Below are positions 36,045-45,493 of a stretch of 64,000 bases of DNA, in pieces. The stretch comes from Gemmatimonadota bacterium (lineage in GTDB: Bacteria; Gemmatimonadota; Gemmatimonadetes; Longimicrobiales; Gaopeijiaceae), in assembly GCA_030428885.1 (NCBI GenBank), contig JAUIEJ010000002.1:126501-190500 (forward strand), given 5' to 3'. Under the pieces are notes generated by a model. It searched no databases, was not told the DNA's origin, and worked only from the letters and a program-made list of their open reading frames with translations. A program made the translations under genes and the position numbers. Positions within the stretch are counted from its first letter, which is position 1; each line of letters begins with the position of its first letter.

Positions 36045-36688
36045 GGGCGGCCCGTCACCGTCAGCCAGCCGCGGCCCCGCTCGGGAAGGCTCACCACCTC
36101 CACCCCGCCGAATCCGGCCTCCCGCATGAGAGCCTCCAGATCGTCGCCGCCGTAGAGGGTGTAGTTCAGGGCCCGGGCGGCCTGCTCCAGTTCCTCGCGC
36201 TGCGGGGACTCCCGGCTGGCATCCACGGTCACCACCACGCGGCCGTGGGGCGCCAGCACGCGGAGGAGTTCTCGGAAGGCGTCCACGGGACGGGGCCAGA
36301 AGAGCACGGTCTCGATGGCGATGGCCCGGTCGAACACGCCGTCGTCGAAGGGGAGAGCCGCCACGTCGGCCTCCCGCACCTCCACCTGCCCCGCCCGGAT
36401 CGCCCGGGCATTGCGGCGTCGCGCCTGGCGCACCATGCGCGGCGCGTAGTCCACGGCCGAGACGGCCCCCCGGGGCACCCGCTCGGCGATGCGCCGGGTG
36501 GACAACCCGCCCCCGCACCCCACGTCCAGCACCCGGTGCCCCGGCTCCAGGTCGGCGAGGTCCAGGCACCACGCCGTGAGGGCCCGGTGTTCCAGGGCCA
36601 TTAGGTGACCCAGCAGTCCGCCGATCCACCCCGAGGGTTCCCGGATCTGGCGGGCGAGGGTCGTGCGGAGGCGACTCCGGATCGACAC
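36041..36688 (-). CDS. class I SAM-dependent methyltransferase
   Basis: 215 residues from GTG 36688. Motif I is clear (HRVLDVGCGGGLSTRRIAE near residue 52), then AVDYAPRMVRQAR, ADVAALPFDDGVFDRAI and LRVLAPHGRVVVTVD. A short N-terminal helix (SRLRTTLARQIREPSGW) precedes it. It lies 5 bases after the UPF0104 gene and overlaps the flippase. Target unknown; a glycan or lipid is likely. Confidence 0.88.
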   Translation of the reverse strand: MSIRSRLRTTLARQIREPSGWIGGLLGHLMALEHRALTAWCLDLADLEPGHRVLDVGCGGGLSTRRIAERVPRGAVSAVDYAPRMVRQARRRNARAIRAGQVEVREADVAALPFDDGVFDRAIAIETVLFWPRPVDAFRELLRVLAPHGRVVVTVDASRESPQREELEQAARALNYTLYGGDDLEALMREAGFGGVEVVSLPERGRGWLTVTGRP

Positions 36689-36693
36689 GGCGG

Positions 36694-37692
36694 TCAGGCC
36701 CGCTCCGGAGTCCCCTCGAGGACCCCCAGGAGGAATGCGATGCCGCCCCCCACCAACCCGCCGCTGATGATGACCCCCTGGAACACGAGCCCCGCGGCCA
36801 CCGCCAGGACCGGCTCGACGCCGAAGGGCGACAGGAGCGCGGCGAGGGCGGCCTCCCGGACGCCGAGCCCACCCTGGGTCAGGGGCACCAGGGCCGAAAG
36901 TTTGGCCATGGGCCAAGCGAACAGCCACGCGGTGACGGGGATCTCGATCCCGCACGCCACCCCCAACCAGGCGTTCAGGAACACCAGCAGGAGTTGGAGG
37001 CTGATGCCCAGGAGGAGCGCCAGGGCCACGTGAGCCGGACGCCGGGCCATGGCCCGGACCGACCGCCGCACCTTGACCAGGATCCGGCGGATCCGCCACG
37101 GCACCCGCCGCGCCGGAAACCACGCCGCCAGGGCCAGGGCCGCCGCGCCCCCCACGGCCAGGAGGACCAGAAGGACCCAGAAGACCTGGCGGTTGCGGGG
37201 ATCGAGGGCGGTGGGAAGGAAAAGGACGCCGAGGCCCGCCACCGACGCCAGGCCCAGGACATCCAGGGTGCGGTCCACCACGCTTCCGATGACCACCCCG
37301 CTGGGATTCTTCGCCAGGCGCAGGGCCAGACCGGCCCGGACCACGTCTCCGCCCACGAGGGACGGGAGGAAGGTGTTGCCGAACAGGCCGTAGTAGTAGC
37401 AGCGCGCGGCGCTCCGGAACGCGAAGCCGCCGTCGGCGGCATTCACCATGAGGCGCCACTTGGTGATGCCCAGGAGATGGAGGCCAAGGTAGAGGGGCAC
37501 CGAGAGGGCCCACACCGGACCCGGAATCCGGCGCAGCGCCGCCACCAGCTCCTCGAAGGGCAGGAACGAGAAGAGGAGGGCCAGGACGACGGCACTGCCC
37601 GCAAGCCGCAGGAACCACCGGCGCCGGGCCCGGCGACGATCCACCTCCGGGTCCGCCTCCCGGGCCACGGAGGGGGTGGCGACGGCGCTCAC
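36694..37692 (-). CDS. UPF0104/lysylphosphatidylglycerol-synthase TM family membrane protein
   Basis: 332 residues from ATG 37692, 8 or so hydrophobic segments. The conserved [28 protein letters not shown] and [13 protein letters not shown] sit near residues 105-150, and [20 protein letters not shown] near 265. This is the flippase-like LPG_synthase_TM family, typical beside polyprenyl-phosphate glycosyltransferases. Start overlaps the GT2 stop (ATGA). Role as lipid-carrier partner is inference. Confidence 0.88.
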   Translation of the reverse strand: MSAVATPSVAREADPEVDRRRARRRWFLRLAGSAVVLALLFSFLPFEELVAALRRIPGPVWALSVPLYLGLHLLGITKWRLMVNAADGGFAFRSAARCYYYGLFGNTFLPSLVGGDVVRAGLALRLAKNPSGVVIGSVVDRTLDVLGLASVAGLGVLFLPTALDPRNRQVFWVLLVLLAVGGAAALALAAWFPARRVPWRIRRILVKVRRSVRAMARRPAHVALALLLGISLQLLLVFLNAWLGVACGIEIPVTAWLFAWPMAKLSALVPLTQGGLGVREAALAALLSPFGVEPVLAVAAGLVFQGVIISGGLVGGGIAFLLGVLEGTPERA

Positions 37693-38678
37693 GAGGCCTC
37701 GTCCTCCCGGGCATCCTCTCGATCCCCTCGCAACGCGTCCAGGGCGAGTTCCATGCGCTTCACCCGGTAGATCGTATCCTCCTGGATCCGGCGGCTGGCG
37801 CTCATGAGATCGGCCAGGAGCCCGATGAGCAGGACCTGGAAGCCCACGATGGTGAGAATCGCCGAGAGGATGAGCGATTGGACGTGGCCCACCCGGTCAC
37901 CGCTGACGTAGAACCAGACGAATCGCAGGCCCGGAAGGATGCCCAGGAAGACCAGGAGCGCGCCGATGGCGGTGAACACCCGGAGCGGGCGGTACATGGC
38001 GTAGGCCCGGACGATGGTCGCCCCGGACTTTCGGATGTACTCGGGGATCCCCTTCATGAGGCGGGAGGGCCGGGTCATGGCGTTGACCTTGATGGGCACG
38101 AACTCCACCGGCGTGCCGTGGCTTCCCGCCTGGATGAGGGTCTCCAGGGTGTAGGAGTAGTTGGAGAGCACCAGGGTGCGGAGCGCGGCATCGCGGGTGA
38201 AGGCCCGGAAGCCGCTGGTGGCGTCGGTGGTCTCCAACCCCGAGGCCTGACCCACGACCCAGCTTCCCAGGCGCTGGAGCCGACGCTTGAAGGGCTTGAA
38301 GTGGGAGAGGGTCCCCACCCCACGGTCGCCCACCACGATGGCGGCCCGGCCGGCGAGGATGGGCTCCACCAGCTTGGGGATGTCGCCCCCGTCGTACTGG
38401 TTGTCGGCGTCGGTGTTGACGATGATGTCGGCCCCCGCCGCCACGGCGGCCTCGAGACCCGCCCGGAAAGCCGCCGCGAGCCCCCGGTTGCGGCCGAACC
38501 GCACCACGTGGTGCACGCCCAGTTGCCGGGCGACCTCGGCGGTGCCGTCGGTGCTCCCGTCGTCGATGATGAGCAGCTCGACCTCGTCCACGCCCTCGAT
38601 GGTGCGGGGAATGGCATCGAGGGTCGCCGGGAGCGTCGTGGCCTCGTTGAGGCAGGGAATCTGGATGATGAGCTTCAC
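37689..38678 (-). CDS. DPM1-like family 2 glycosyltransferase with C-terminal membrane helices
   Basis: 329 residues. GT-A start [35 protein letters not shown], and [17 protein letters not shown] supplying the acidic metal site. Two C-terminal membrane helices follow ([21 protein letters not shown] and [20 protein letters not shown]). This layout makes polyprenyl-phosphate sugars that feed GT-C enzymes such as the neighbouring GT39 protein, which overlaps it by four bases. Confidence 0.92.
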   Translation of the reverse strand: MKLIIQIPCLNEATTLPATLDAIPRTIEGVDEVELLIIDDGSTDGTAEVARQLGVHHVVRFGRNRGLAAAFRAGLEAAVAAGADIIVNTDADNQYDGGDIPKLVEPILAGRAAIVVGDRGVGTLSHFKPFKRRLQRLGSWVVGQASGLETTDATSGFRAFTRDAALRTLVLSNYSYTLETLIQAGSHGTPVEFVPIKVNAMTRPSRLMKGIPEYIRKSGATIVRAYAMYRPLRVFTAIGALLVFLGILPGLRFVWFYVSGDRVGHVQSLILSAILTIVGFQVLLIGLLADLMSASRRIQEDTIYRVKRMELALDALRGDREDAREDEAS

Positions 38679-40159
38679 GCGTCACTCCCGGACCCGCGGG
38701 TCGTGGAGGGGATGCGGCACACGTACACGTCGCCGTCGCCCACGGTGCCCCGGAACCGGACGGGGTCGGGACAGGCGTCGCTCAGCGTCGCCCAGATCTC
38801 GGGATACGTGGCCGAGGTCAGGCGGGGCATGGCGTACACCACCCAGGTATCGGCACTCGAGCCCGCCGGGGCCAGATTTCCGGGCGAGTCCAGGACCGCC
38901 CAGTCCAGCCCCCACAAATCGCGGTAGGGGCGTTCGGTGGCCCCCAGGACGTAGACCGGGTCGCCGGGAGACCGGCGTTCCTCGACGTAGCGACGCCCCC
39001 CCTCGAAGTCCTGCTTCGGAAACCGGTAGTTGAACGAGAGGCTCACCGCCGAGCCGGCGATGAGCACCCCGGCGAAGACCGCCCCCAGGCCCGCCGACCA
39101 CGCCGGACGGCGCCCCGCCACCCGACCCACCACGGCGGCCGCCTGCATGGCGCCCTCCACCAGGATCAGCACGGCGAACCCGGCCATGAAGAAGAAGAAG
39201 CGGGGATACATGGTGCCCCGGGCCAGCGTGGCGCCCACCACCACGGCCACGGCGGGGGCGGTGAAGAGGGCGAAGGCCACGGGAGCCCGCCGCACCAGCC
39301 GGATCACCCCTCCGGCCAGGAAGCTCAGCGCCACGGCGGCCCCGGCCCACGCGCCGAACCCCACCTGGAGTTGACGCAGCGTCTCCAGGATCGCCCAACG
39401 GCGGGTGGACACGCCCACGAAGCGCGACGGCGTGTTGAGGAAGTAGTCCATCACCTGGGTCAGGACCGGAGCGTAGAGCAGCAGCGTCGCTACGGCGCCT
39501 CCTGGAAAGGCGATGGCCAGACCGGTCCAGTTCGGCCGCCACCCCCGGGGGGGGAACAGGACGACGGCCACGGCCACCCCCGCCTGGGCCACGGCCAGGA
39601 AGACCATGGTGAGGTGGGTGTAGGCGCCCAGGCCCGACAGGACCGCGTAGAGCACGAACGGCCCCCGGCGCCCCGTGCGCAGTCCCCGAAGCAGAGCCCA
39701 GGTCGCCACCACGGCGAAGAACGCCAGGGCCGTGTAGCCCCGGGCGTTCTGGGAGAACCAGACGTGGTGATACGACACGGCCAGGAGGCCCGCCGCCAGG
39801 AGGCCCTCCCGCTCCCCCACGGTCTCCCGCCCCAGGGCGTACAGCGCCGGCACCGTGGCGACGCCGAAGAGCACGGCCGGAAGCCGGATCGTCCACGGGG
39901 ACTCGCCGAACAGCCCCAGACTCGCCCGGGCCGCCAGGGAGTAGAGGGGATGCTGGTTGTCGCTGACGTACACCGTGAGGAGGTGTCCGAAGGGCTGGCG
40001 GAAGGCGTCGAGAAGGGAATACACCTCGTCGATCCACAGTCCGGCGTCGAGACGGATCAGCCGCAGCCCCAGGGCCAGGGCCGTGATCGTCCCCAGCGCC
40101 ACCCACGCCACGGGGGCGCGATGGTCGTCCGCGGATCGGGCGTCCGGGCCTGGGCCCAT
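38675..40159 (-). CDS. family 39 glycosyltransferase (ArnT/PMT-like)
   Basis: 494 residues with about 11 membrane segments. The first exterior loop holds the acidic pair in [14 protein letters not shown], the hallmark of GT39, and [23 protein letters not shown] follows. A soluble C-terminal stretch ends the chain. It uses a polyprenyl-phosphate-linked sugar as donor, plausibly the product of the overlapping DPM1-like gene, on the outer face of the membrane. Its start lies seven bases from the stop of the flavoprotein gene. Confidence 0.9.
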   Translation of the reverse strand: MGPGPDARSADDHRAPVAWVALGTITALALGLRLIRLDAGLWIDEVYSLLDAFRQPFGHLLTVYVSDNQHPLYSLAARASLGLFGESPWTIRLPAVLFGVATVPALYALGRETVGEREGLLAAGLLAVSYHHVWFSQNARGYTALAFFAVVATWALLRGLRTGRRGPFVLYAVLSGLGAYTHLTMVFLAVAQAGVAVAVVLFPPRGWRPNWTGLAIAFPGGAVATLLLYAPVLTQVMDYFLNTPSRFVGVSTRRWAILETLRQLQVGFGAWAGAAVALSFLAGGVIRLVRRAPVAFALFTAPAVAVVVGATLARGTMYPRFFFFMAGFAVLILVEGAMQAAAVVGRVAGRRPAWSAGLGAVFAGVLIAGSAVSLSFNYRFPKQDFEGGRRYVEERRSPGDPVYVLGATERPYRDLWGLDWAVLDSPGNLAPAGSSADTWVVYAMPRLTSATYPEIWATLSDACPDPVRFRGTVGDGDVYVCRIPSTTRGSGSDA

Positions 40160-40165
40160 GGGTGG

Positions 40166-41578
40166 TCAGTCCTCGACGACGTGGGTGGAGAAGACCTCCC
40201 GGTACTCCGCCCAGCGAGCGGCGTCCCAGCCCCCCTGATCCGTGAGGCAGTTCACGGCGGCGTAGGCCATGAAGAGGGCGTGGTGGGTGTTGTCGTGGGC
40301 GAAGAGCCCCTGGCGACCGTAGCTGAGGAACCCGTCGAGCTCCGCGAGCCATCCGTCGATGCGGGCCAGCGGCTCTTCGTACCCGGTGAGATAGATGGGG
40401 TACGCCTGGGGCAGACGCCGGGCGAAGACCGACCGGGGGGCACCCACGTCCGGGAGTCCGGCACGGCGCATGTCCTCCATGACCATCTCCTGGAGGGTCT
40501 GGTCGTCGGCCTCCCAGATGTCGTCGCCCCGCATGCAGGGCAGCTCGGCGCAGAGGGTGGTCCGGCCCCGGGGCTCGCTCACGCCCCAGTAGTTCTTGGG
40601 CTCGGAGAGCCGGGTGGTCCGGATCTGGGCCTCGGGGAAGTAGTGGGCGTCGGTGGTGGTGAACTGGTCCACCTCCATCTCCAGGTAGACCAGCACCATG
40701 GACCGGTATTCGATCCGGGTCGTGGCCTCCAGGACCTCCTGGGGCGGTGCGGGATCCATCATGCGGGCCACCAGGGTCACGGGAATGGTCGACCACACGT
40801 GATCGGCCTCGATGTCCCGCTCCTCTCCGTCGGGGCCCGTGGCCCGGACCGTCCAGCGGCCCCCGGCCTCGGCGGGGCGCACCAGCCCCGCCGCCGACCA
40901 CCCTTTCAGCATCTCGGCCCCGGAATCGGCGGCCGCCGCCCCGTAGGCTTCACTGATCTGCCCGTAGCCCTCCCGGGGGTAGTAGAACTTCCCGGCTCCC
41001 GGCGGCTTGGCCAGGCGCTTCACGAGCTTCGAGAACGTTCCCGCCGTCACCCGCTTCCGGGCCTGGATCCCCGACAGCTCCTCGGGCTCCCGTCCCCAGA
41101 TCTTGCGGGCGTAGGGAAAATAGAAGTGCTCGCAAATGGTGGGACCGAGGTTGGCCCGAAGCACCGTGGCGAAGCTCCCCTCGCCGTCACCGCCCCCGGG
41201 CAGGGCGCGTCGGACCATGTCCAGCGCCGCCCCGAAGGCGAACGCCTTGTCGAGGCGGAGCAGGAGATCCACGGGCTTGAGGGGAAAGTGAAGCCACTTG
41301 TTGCGCAGACGGATCCGACCGTGGCGGACCCGATGGGCCAGATCCCCGTCCAGCAGGCGCTGGATGTCGGCCAGGATCTCGGGGTCGCAGGCGGCGTGGA
41401 GCCGGTGACTCCCGTAGTCCAGCCACTGGTCGTTGGCGAAGAAGCTCCCGGCGTTGCCTCCGTAGACGGAGTTGCGCTCGAGGAGGGTCACGGTGGCACG
41501 GCCGTGGCGGCGGAGCTGGTAGGCCGCACCGACACCGGCGGGGCCACCACCCAGAATGACGACGTGGGGAGTGCTCAT
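40166..41578 (-). CDS. FAD-dependent UDP-galactopyranose mutase-like protein
   Basis: 470 residues from ATG 41578. FAD is bound by VVILGGGPAGVGAAYQLRR near residue 5, with SVYGGNAGSFF and LDYGSHRLH. Mid-protein parts (YFPYARKIWGREPEELSGIQ, FYYPREGYGQISEA) resemble the UGM/protoporphyrinogen-oxidase superfamily as seen in polysaccharide loci. Chain length and the C-terminal YGRQGLFAHDNTHHALFMAYA match that group. It may isomerise a nucleotide sugar or oxidise a lipid-linked sugar. It starts the long minus-strand glycan run. Confidence 0.82.
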   Translation of the reverse strand: MSTPHVVILGGGPAGVGAAYQLRRHGRATVTLLERNSVYGGNAGSFFANDQWLDYGSHRLHAACDPEILADIQRLLDGDLAHRVRHGRIRLRNKWLHFPLKPVDLLLRLDKAFAFGAALDMVRRALPGGGDGEGSFATVLRANLGPTICEHFYFPYARKIWGREPEELSGIQARKRVTAGTFSKLVKRLAKPPGAGKFYYPREGYGQISEAYGAAAADSGAEMLKGWSAAGLVRPAEAGGRWTVRATGPDGEERDIEADHVWSTIPVTLVARMMDPAPPQEVLEATTRIEYRSMVLVYLEMEVDQFTTTDAHYFPEAQIRTTRLSEPKNYWGVSEPRGRTTLCAELPCMRGDDIWEADDQTLQEMVMEDMRRAGLPDVGAPRSVFARRLPQAYPIYLTGYEEPLARIDGWLAELDGFLSYGRQGLFAHDNTHHALFMAYAAVNCLTDQGGWDAARWAEYREVFSTHVVED

Positions 41579-41679
41579 GGATCTACGGTAGGGGAGGCGG
41601 GGGCCATGGACGCGACAGGGCCGACCCGAAGGGTGCGCCTCCGGGAGTCTCGACCCACCCCCCGTCGGGATTGAGGACC

Positions 41680-42390
41680 CTACTTGATGGCCAGGAAGCC
41701 CTCGAAGCAGATGTACTTCATCATGGTGGCGATGTCGGTGAAGCCGGCTCGCCGCAGCAGCCCCAGATTCCCGGCGGTGGAGAAGGGCTCCAGCACGCCC
41801 TTGAGACTCTGGGTCTTGTTGAGGATCTCCTCGGCGCTGAACCCGTTCCGGGCCTTGAAGTCGTTGTACAACGACACCGAGATGTCCTGGAATCGGGCAT
41901 CGGGCCCCCGGACCTTCTCGAACAAGATGAAGGCGCCCCCCCAGTTCAGCCGCTCGTAGATGCGGTTGATGAGTTCCTGCCGCTGCCGAGGCGGGACGAA
42001 CTGGACCGTATAGTACGACACGATGAGGTCGGCCTTCTCGAACTCCCAGGTGAGGGCGTCGCCCACCTCGAGTTCGACGTTGGCGATCCCGTCGCAGTGG
42101 GCCCGGGCCTTCTCGATCATCTCCGGGATGGGGTCGATGCCCACCCACCGGACGTCGGGCTTGTGGGTGTGCCATTCGGCGAGCTTCCGGAGGAGCTGGC
42201 CCGTGGAGACGCCGATCTCGTAGCAGACGCTGTCCTTGTGGACGAAGTAGTCGCTGAGACCACAGATCAGGTCGTGCCCCGCGTCGTACCAGGGGACGGA
42301 CTGACGGACGTGGTCCACGAACGTATCGGCCACGGCGCCGCTGAAGCTCCAGTCACCGCGGCCCGTCTCGATGTTCTGGCCGACCTTCAT
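41680..42390 (-). CDS. CmoA-like SAM-dependent methyltransferase
   Basis: 236 residues from ATG 42390, with GGAGG upstream. The N-terminal FSGAVADTFVDHVRQSVPWYD, then HDLICGLSDYFVHKDSVCYEIG and GTSTGQLLRKLAE-like sequence, followed by RWVGIDPIPEMIEKAR and LIVSYYTVQFV, all follow CmoA, which makes carboxy-SAM for tRNA wobble modification. No CmoB partner is adjacent, so CmoA function is not proven. It diverges from the DAHP synthase gene. Confidence 0.8.
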   Translation of the reverse strand: MKVGQNIETGRGDWSFSGAVADTFVDHVRQSVPWYDAGHDLICGLSDYFVHKDSVCYEIGVSTGQLLRKLAEWHTHKPDVRWVGIDPIPEMIEKARAHCDGIANVELEVGDALTWEFEKADLIVSYYTVQFVPPRQRQELINRIYERLNWGGAFILFEKVRGPDARFQDISVSLYNDFKARNGFSAEEILNKTQSLKGVLEPFSTAGNLGLLRRAGFTDIATMMKYICFEGFLAIK

Positions 42391-42563
42391 GGTGTCCTCC
42401 GGGGTGTGGGGCACACCGACGAACGCCGATGTGGGGGATTCCGGTGGGGTCGCCACGACTGGCCGAGCACCCGCCCGGCGTCCCATATTGACCCTGCAAT
42501 CCACTTTAGGGCCCTCCGCAGAGAGGCGCCACCCTGCCCCGCCCCCACAGTTCTAGGACCGAC

Positions 42564-43688
42564 ATGGACATCCCGGTCAACGCCATGGTCCGTTGGTCCG
42601 GCGTGGAGGGACGCCCGCTGATCATCGCCGGCCCCTGCGCCGCCGAGAGCGAGGCCCAGGTTCTGGAGGCGGCCGACCGGCTGGCTCCCAGCCGGGTCGA
42701 CTACCTCCGAGCCGGCATCTGGAAGGCCCGCACTCGCCCCGACAGCTTCGAGGGCATCGGCGCCCCGGCCCTGGCGTGGCTCCGACGGGCGGGCGACCGC
42801 CACGGCATGCGCACCGCCACCGAGGTGGCTCACGGCGACCACGTGGACGCGGCCCTGGAAGCCGGCATCGACCTGTTGTGGATCGGCGCCCGGACCACGG
42901 TGAACCCCTTCTCCGTCCAGGAACTGGCCAACGCGCTCCGGGGCACCGACGTCCCGGTTCTGGTCAAGAACCCCACGGCGCCGGACCTGGGCCTGTGGAT
43001 CGGGGCGCTGGAGCGGATGTCCCGGGCCGGCATCCGAGACCTGGGCGCGATCCACCGGGGCGTCTCGGTGGCCAACGCCGCCCCGTACCGCAACGCGCCC
43101 ATGTGGAGTCTGGTGCTGGAACTCCGGCGCCGCCTCCCCGACCTCCCGATCCTCACCGACCCCAGCCACATCTGCGGCCGGAGGGACCTCCTGGCCGGGG
43201 TGGCCCAGCGGGCCATGGACCTGGGCCTGGACGGCCTCATGATCGAGGCCCACCCGAACCCGGACCAGGCCTGGAGCGACGCGGCCCAGCAGGTCACCCC
43301 GGAGCGCATGGGTGAGATCGTCGCCGAACTCGCCGTCCGCCGGCACGACGAGGACGCGGCCTTCGCCGCGTCGGTGGAGGGGCTGCGGGAGGAGATCGAT
43401 CGCCTGGACGAACACCTCCTGGACCTGGTGGCCCAACGCATGGAGGTGGTGGACCGGATCGCCGGGCAGAAGCGCGACCGAAACGTGGCCCCCCTCCAGT
43501 TGCGCCGGTGGATGATCGTGCTGGAGAACCGCCTGGCCCGGGGCCGGCAACTGGGCCTGGACGAGGCGTACGTCAAAGGCCTGTACGACCTCATCCACCG
43601 GGAGTCGATCCGGCGGCAGAGCGTCCTCATGTCCGGCACCCTGGCGGGCGAGGACGGGCCCGACCCCGCCCCGCCCACCGGGGAGTAG
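42564..43688 (+). CDS. DAHP synthase-chorismate mutase fusion
   Basis: 374 residues. The first ~265 are a KDOP-type DAHP synthase: LIIAGPCAAESEAQVLEAA, RAGIWKARTRPDSFEG, IGARTTVNPF, VKNPTAPDL, and TDPSHICGRRD. The last ~90 residues are an AroQ-type chorismate mutase helix bundle (LREEIDRLDEHLLDLVAQRMEVVDRI and GLYDLIHRESIRRQS). The pair controls entry into aromatic amino acid synthesis, with the mutase end often giving feedback control. The fusion order is common in Bacteroidota and relatives. Confidence 0.93.
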   Translation: MDIPVNAMVRWSGVEGRPLIIAGPCAAESEAQVLEAADRLAPSRVDYLRAGIWKARTRPDSFEGIGAPALAWLRRAGDRHGMRTATEVAHGDHVDAALEAGIDLLWIGARTTVNPFSVQELANALRGTDVPVLVKNPTAPDLGLWIGALERMSRAGIRDLGAIHRGVSVANAAPYRNAPMWSLVLELRRRLPDLPILTDPSHICGRRDLLAGVAQRAMDLGLDGLMIEAHPNPDQAWSDAAQQVTPERMGEIVAELAVRRHDEDAAFAASVEGLREEIDRLDEHLLDLVAQRMEVVDRIAGQKRDRNVAPLQLRRWMIVLENRLARGRQLGLDEAYVKGLYDLIHRESIRRQSVLMSGTLAGEDGPDPAPPTGE

Positions 43689-43691
43689 AGG

Positions 43692-44183
43692 TCAGCCCGG
43701 CTCGTCGGCCGACGGACCGTAGGTGGCCGGCACGGGCCGATCCAGAAGGCGGAGGTAGACCCCGAGCTGGGCCCGATGGTGGATGGTGTGGTTCATGACG
43801 AAGCCGCGAAGCACCGCCACCTTCGGCATGCTCAGCACTTCCTGACCATCCTGCTTCATGGTCCAGGTGCCCATGAGGGTGGGGCCGTCGGCTCCGGCCA
43901 GGATCTCCCGGGCCGACGCCACGCTCCGATCGAACACCTCCAGGAGCTGCTCCACGGTCTCGGCCTGGGGCGGCTGGTACGGGCCGTCCATCTCGAAGAC
44001 GTCCTGATTCACCGTGACATCGACCCAGTTGGGAATGTCGGCCAGATGGACGGCGAGTTCCTTCACCGACATGGACTTCTCGTGGGGCTTCCAGTCCGCC
44101 CGGTCGAAGGGCACGCGCTCCAGGGTCCTGCGGGTGAGGGCCGCTTCGTGCTCGAACTCGGGCAGCATCATCGATCCATCCAT
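43692..44183 (-). CDS. DinB family protein
   Basis: 163 residues from ATG 44183, with GGGAGGTGG upstream. The four-helix DinB pattern appears as FEHEAALTRRTLERVPFDRADW, MSVKELAVHLADIPNWV and a C-terminal MNHTIHHRAQLGVYLRLL, giving the three-His metal site. Functions in the family range from thiol-transfer to unknown. It is convergent with the DAHP synthase gene. Confidence 0.87.
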   Translation of the reverse strand: MDGSMMLPEFEHEAALTRRTLERVPFDRADWKPHEKSMSVKELAVHLADIPNWVDVTVNQDVFEMDGPYQPPQAETVEQLLEVFDRSVASAREILAGADGPTLMGTWTMKQDGQEVLSMPKVAVLRGFVMNHTIHHRAQLGVYLRLLDRPVPATYGPSADEPG

Positions 44184-44269
44184 ACCACCACCTCCCGGTT
44201 GAAGTAGACAGGCACCAACGCTACCGAAGAAACACCGAAACGGCAAGGGCCGCACCGGTCACGGTTCCG

Positions 44270-44869
44270 TCACGCGCCCGGGGCGGCGTCGAGGTCGCCC
44301 ATCCGCTCCACGATGCGCCCCACGAGCCCGTACTCCCGGGCCTCCTCGGCGCTCATCCAGAAGTCCCGTCGAGTGTCCCGGACGATGGTCTCGAGGCTCC
44401 GACCCGTGGCACGGGAGAAGGCCCGGTTGACCCGGTCCCGCATGCGCAGGATCTCCCGGGCGCCGATCTCCATGTCGGCGGCGGCCCCCTGCACACCGCC
44501 CGAGGGCTGATGCAGCAGGAAGCGCGTGTTGGGGAGGCAGAACCGGTCCTCTCTCGGTACGGCGACGAAGACGAGAGCCGCCGCGCTGGCCACCCACCCG
44601 GTGCCCACGATCCGCACCCGGGGTCGGATGAACCGAACCACGTCGTGGATGCTGTCGCCCGACTCGACGTGCCCTCCGGGGGAACTGACGATGAGCTGGA
44701 CGGGGTCGTCGCTCTCGGCCGAGAGCGCCAGGAGGCGGGCGACGACGGCGGCGGCCCGGTCGTGATCGATGGAGCCGGTGAGGAGAACGGTGCGGGCGCG
44801 GAACAACCGCTCGTCTACGAGGTCGACGGGGGCGGGACGGGTCGAGACGTCGGAGGGGGACACGAACAC
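44270..44869 (-). CDS. ClpP-class serine protease
   Basis: About 199 residues from GTG 44869 (GTG 44863 is also possible). The crotonase-like fold carries the triad: Ser in GWVASAAALVFVA, His in RFLLHQPSGGVQG, and Asp in RDTRRDFWMSAEEAREYGLVG. LIVSSPGGHVESG near the N-terminus is typical ClpP. No ClpX or ClpA ATPase is nearby, so it may be a second, non-housekeeping copy. Confidence 0.88.
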   Translation of the reverse strand: MFVSPSDVSTRPAPVDLVDERLFRARTVLLTGSIDHDRAAAVVARLLALSAESDDPVQLIVSSPGGHVESGDSIHDVVRFIRPRVRIVGTGWVASAAALVFVAVPREDRFCLPNTRFLLHQPSGGVQGAAADMEIGAREILRMRDRVNRAFSRATGRSLETIVRDTRRDFWMSAEEAREYGLVGRIVERMGDLDAAPGA

Positions 44870-44904
44870 ATCCGGTGAGGGACTCGGGGGGGCGACCTCC
44901 CACC

Positions 44905-45360
44905 CTACCGGGGTTCGGGCCGGTCGTCTTGTACGATCGTGCCCTGGCGCCGGTACCGGCCCGGCGTGGTGCCCGTGACCCGCCGGAAGATGCGGGTGAG
45001 GTGGCTCTGGTCGTAGAACCCGCTCTCCAGCGCCGCGTCGGACGGACCGGTCCCCTGCTCCAGGAGTTCCCGGGCGCGATGCACCCGGCGGGTCAGAACG
45101 TAGTCCCATGGAGACACCCCCTCCCTATCCCGGAACAGGCGGGTGAAGTGGCTCCGGGACAGACCCGCCTCGCGGCTCAGATCTCCCACGTCGAAAGGCT
45201 CGGCGAGATGGTCGTCGACGAACCGCTTGGCGGCCTCCACGGGGTCACCGGAATCGTCGGCGCCGAGGCACCAGATCCCGGTGGAGGGCATCCACCCCAC
45301 GAGGGTGGCCTCGAGGCCGGGAGCGGGGTCGGGGGCGGCCACCGGGCAGAAGGCGCGCAT
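44905..45360 (-). CDS. AraC family transcriptional regulator, short
   Basis: 151 residues from ATG 45360. The C-terminal two helix-turn-helix units are clear: AEPFDVGDLSREAGLSRSHFTRLFRD and LLEQGTGPSDAALESGFYDQSHLTRIFRRVTGTTPGRYR. Only about 45 residues precede them, too few for a normal AraC ligand domain. It diverges from the serine hydrolase gene and may regulate it. Confidence 0.88.
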   Translation of the reverse strand: MRAFCPVAAPDPAPGLEATLVGWMPSTGIWCLGADDSGDPVEAAKRFVDDHLAEPFDVGDLSREAGLSRSHFTRLFRDREGVSPWDYVLTRRVHRARELLEQGTGPSDAALESGFYDQSHLTRIFRRVTGTTPGRYRRQGTIVQDDRPEPR

Positions 45361-45493
45361 TCGGGAATCCGGGGTGCAGGAGGAACGATCGACGGGGGCA
45401 CATACGGGCCATGCCCGATGTCATGTCCAACCCCTCGAGCCTCGAGCCTGTCTGGAACGGAGACGCCCCTCGCCTTCCTTCCGACGGTCCATC

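Noticed and set aside
39371-41674. 767-codon plus-strand frame
   Set aside because: Antisense to the GT39 and UGM-like genes, low complexity, no recognisable motif.
41680-42390. Naming this gene cmoA
   Set aside because: Similarity is clear in the SAM core, but no CmoB or tRNA-modification partner is near; left as CmoA-like.
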